Part shown: one piece after another, positions 6,151 through 6,359 of the stretch
Layout of the letters: each line of letters opens with the position of its first letter
Numbering within the stretch: position 1 is the stretch's first letter
From: an uncultured Alphaproteobacteria bacterium
GTDB lineage: Bacteria > Pseudomonadota > Alphaproteobacteria > Bin95
Direction: 5' to 3'
DNA length: 6,359 bases
Assembly: GCA_913060845.1 (NCBI GenBank)
Contig: CAJXVF010000151.1
Location: 1 to 6,359 of the forward strand
Made by a program: the position numbers and the translations under genes
Notes under the pieces: model-generated
Database searches by the model: none
The model's input: the letters and a program-made list of their open reading frames with translations, nothing else
Told to the model about the DNA's origin: nothing

Positions 6151-6311
6151 ATGGCGAATATCGTCAAGCTGCGGATGGCCGGCTTCAAATCCTTTATGGA
6201 GGCTGCGGAGTTTGGGATCGAGACCGGTCTAACCGGCGTTGTCGGCCCAAACGGCTGCGGCAAGTCTAATGTTGTCGAGGCCTTTCGCTGGGCGATGGGG
6301 GAGACCTCAGC
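6151..6311 (+). CDS. smc: Chromosome segregation ATPase SMC, N-terminal fragment (truncated by adapter)
   Basis: Only the first 53 codons are genomic. They hold the start of the ABC-type head domain: an opening strand ([12 protein letters not shown], 4-15), then Walker A GPNGCGKS (32-39) followed by [15 protein letters not shown], the invariant SMC/condensin head sequence. The full protein would be about 1,150 residues with a long coiled coil and a hinge; as a dimer with ScpA/ScpB it organises and separates chromosomes. The ATG has AGGGGG (6141-6146) only 4 nt before it, which is close but usable. The reading frame stays open into the adapter, giving a false tail [11 protein letters not shown] after residue 54. 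It probably shares a transcript with the dsbA-like gene. Confidence 0.93.
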
Positions 6312-6359
6312 CTGTCTCTTATACACATCTCCGAGCCCACGAGACCTCTCTACATCTCG
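6312..6359 (+). other. Illumina Nextera adapter read-through (non-genomic)
   Basis: Positions 6312-6330 equal the 19-base Tn5 mosaic end as read outward (CTGTCTCTTATACACATCT). Positions 6331-6345 equal the read-2 transposase adapter arm (CCGAGCCCACGAGAC). Positions 6346-6353 are CTCTCTAC, matching the index I know as N707, and 6354-6359 (ATCTCG) begin the flow-cell primer. The order and spacing are exactly those of a Nextera library molecule. This is untrimmed adapter at a contig end, not a mobile element. Confidence 0.98.

Noticed and set aside
6138..6326. Minus-strand 62-codon frame starting MYKRQ
   Set aside because: Its start lies inside the adapter and its body is antisense to smc.
6312..6330. 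Tn5/IS50 transposon end
   Set aside because: The mosaic end is followed by the synthetic sequencing adapter and index, so it is library-derived.

Overview
The window reads as one chromosomal fragment of an alphaproteobacterium. GC is moderate to high by eye, and the proteins have alphaproteobacterial character: a fused-length cytochrome b in a petABC operon, a TAT-anchored Rieske protein, an alpha-type DsbA with a second cysteine pair, and smc directly downstream of a DsbA-like gene. I cannot place it below class level. It is ordinary core-genome content. I see no mobile element, CRISPR array, RNA gene or defence system.

Layout. On the minus strand, reading from about 2621 down to 1, lies the cytochrome bc1 operon petA (Rieske), petB (cytochrome b) and petC (cytochrome c1). 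The genes are separated by 11-nt gaps, and petC runs off the left edge of the window. Diverging from petA across a 180-bp intergenic region are trmL (tRNA wobble 2'-O-methyltransferase) and hemF (oxygen-dependent coproporphyrinogen III oxidase) on the plus strand. Next come a two-helix membrane protein of unknown function (tentatively DUF3137-like), a secreted DsbA-type thiol-disulfide oxidoreductase, and the first ~53 codons of smc (chromosome condensation ATPase). No stretch longer than 300 bases lacks a gene.

How the genes fit together. petABC build respiratory complex III. hemF supplies protoporphyrin for its b- and c-type hemes. DsbA acts in the periplasm, where c-type cytochromes and other secreted proteins are folded. 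The petA-trmL intergenic region holds three interlocking inverted repeats. One matches the GCGNC-Nx-GNCGC half-site pattern of RegA/PrrA/ActR redox response regulators and is centred almost exactly between the two divergent start codons. This makes joint redox control of complex III and heme synthesis a reasonable hypothesis.

The last 48 bases (6312-6359) are not genomic. They are the Illumina Nextera transposase read-2 adapter, followed by an i7 index and the start of the flow-cell primer. The smc open reading frame therefore ends artificially, and any protein or 'novel' tail called across this junction is an artefact.
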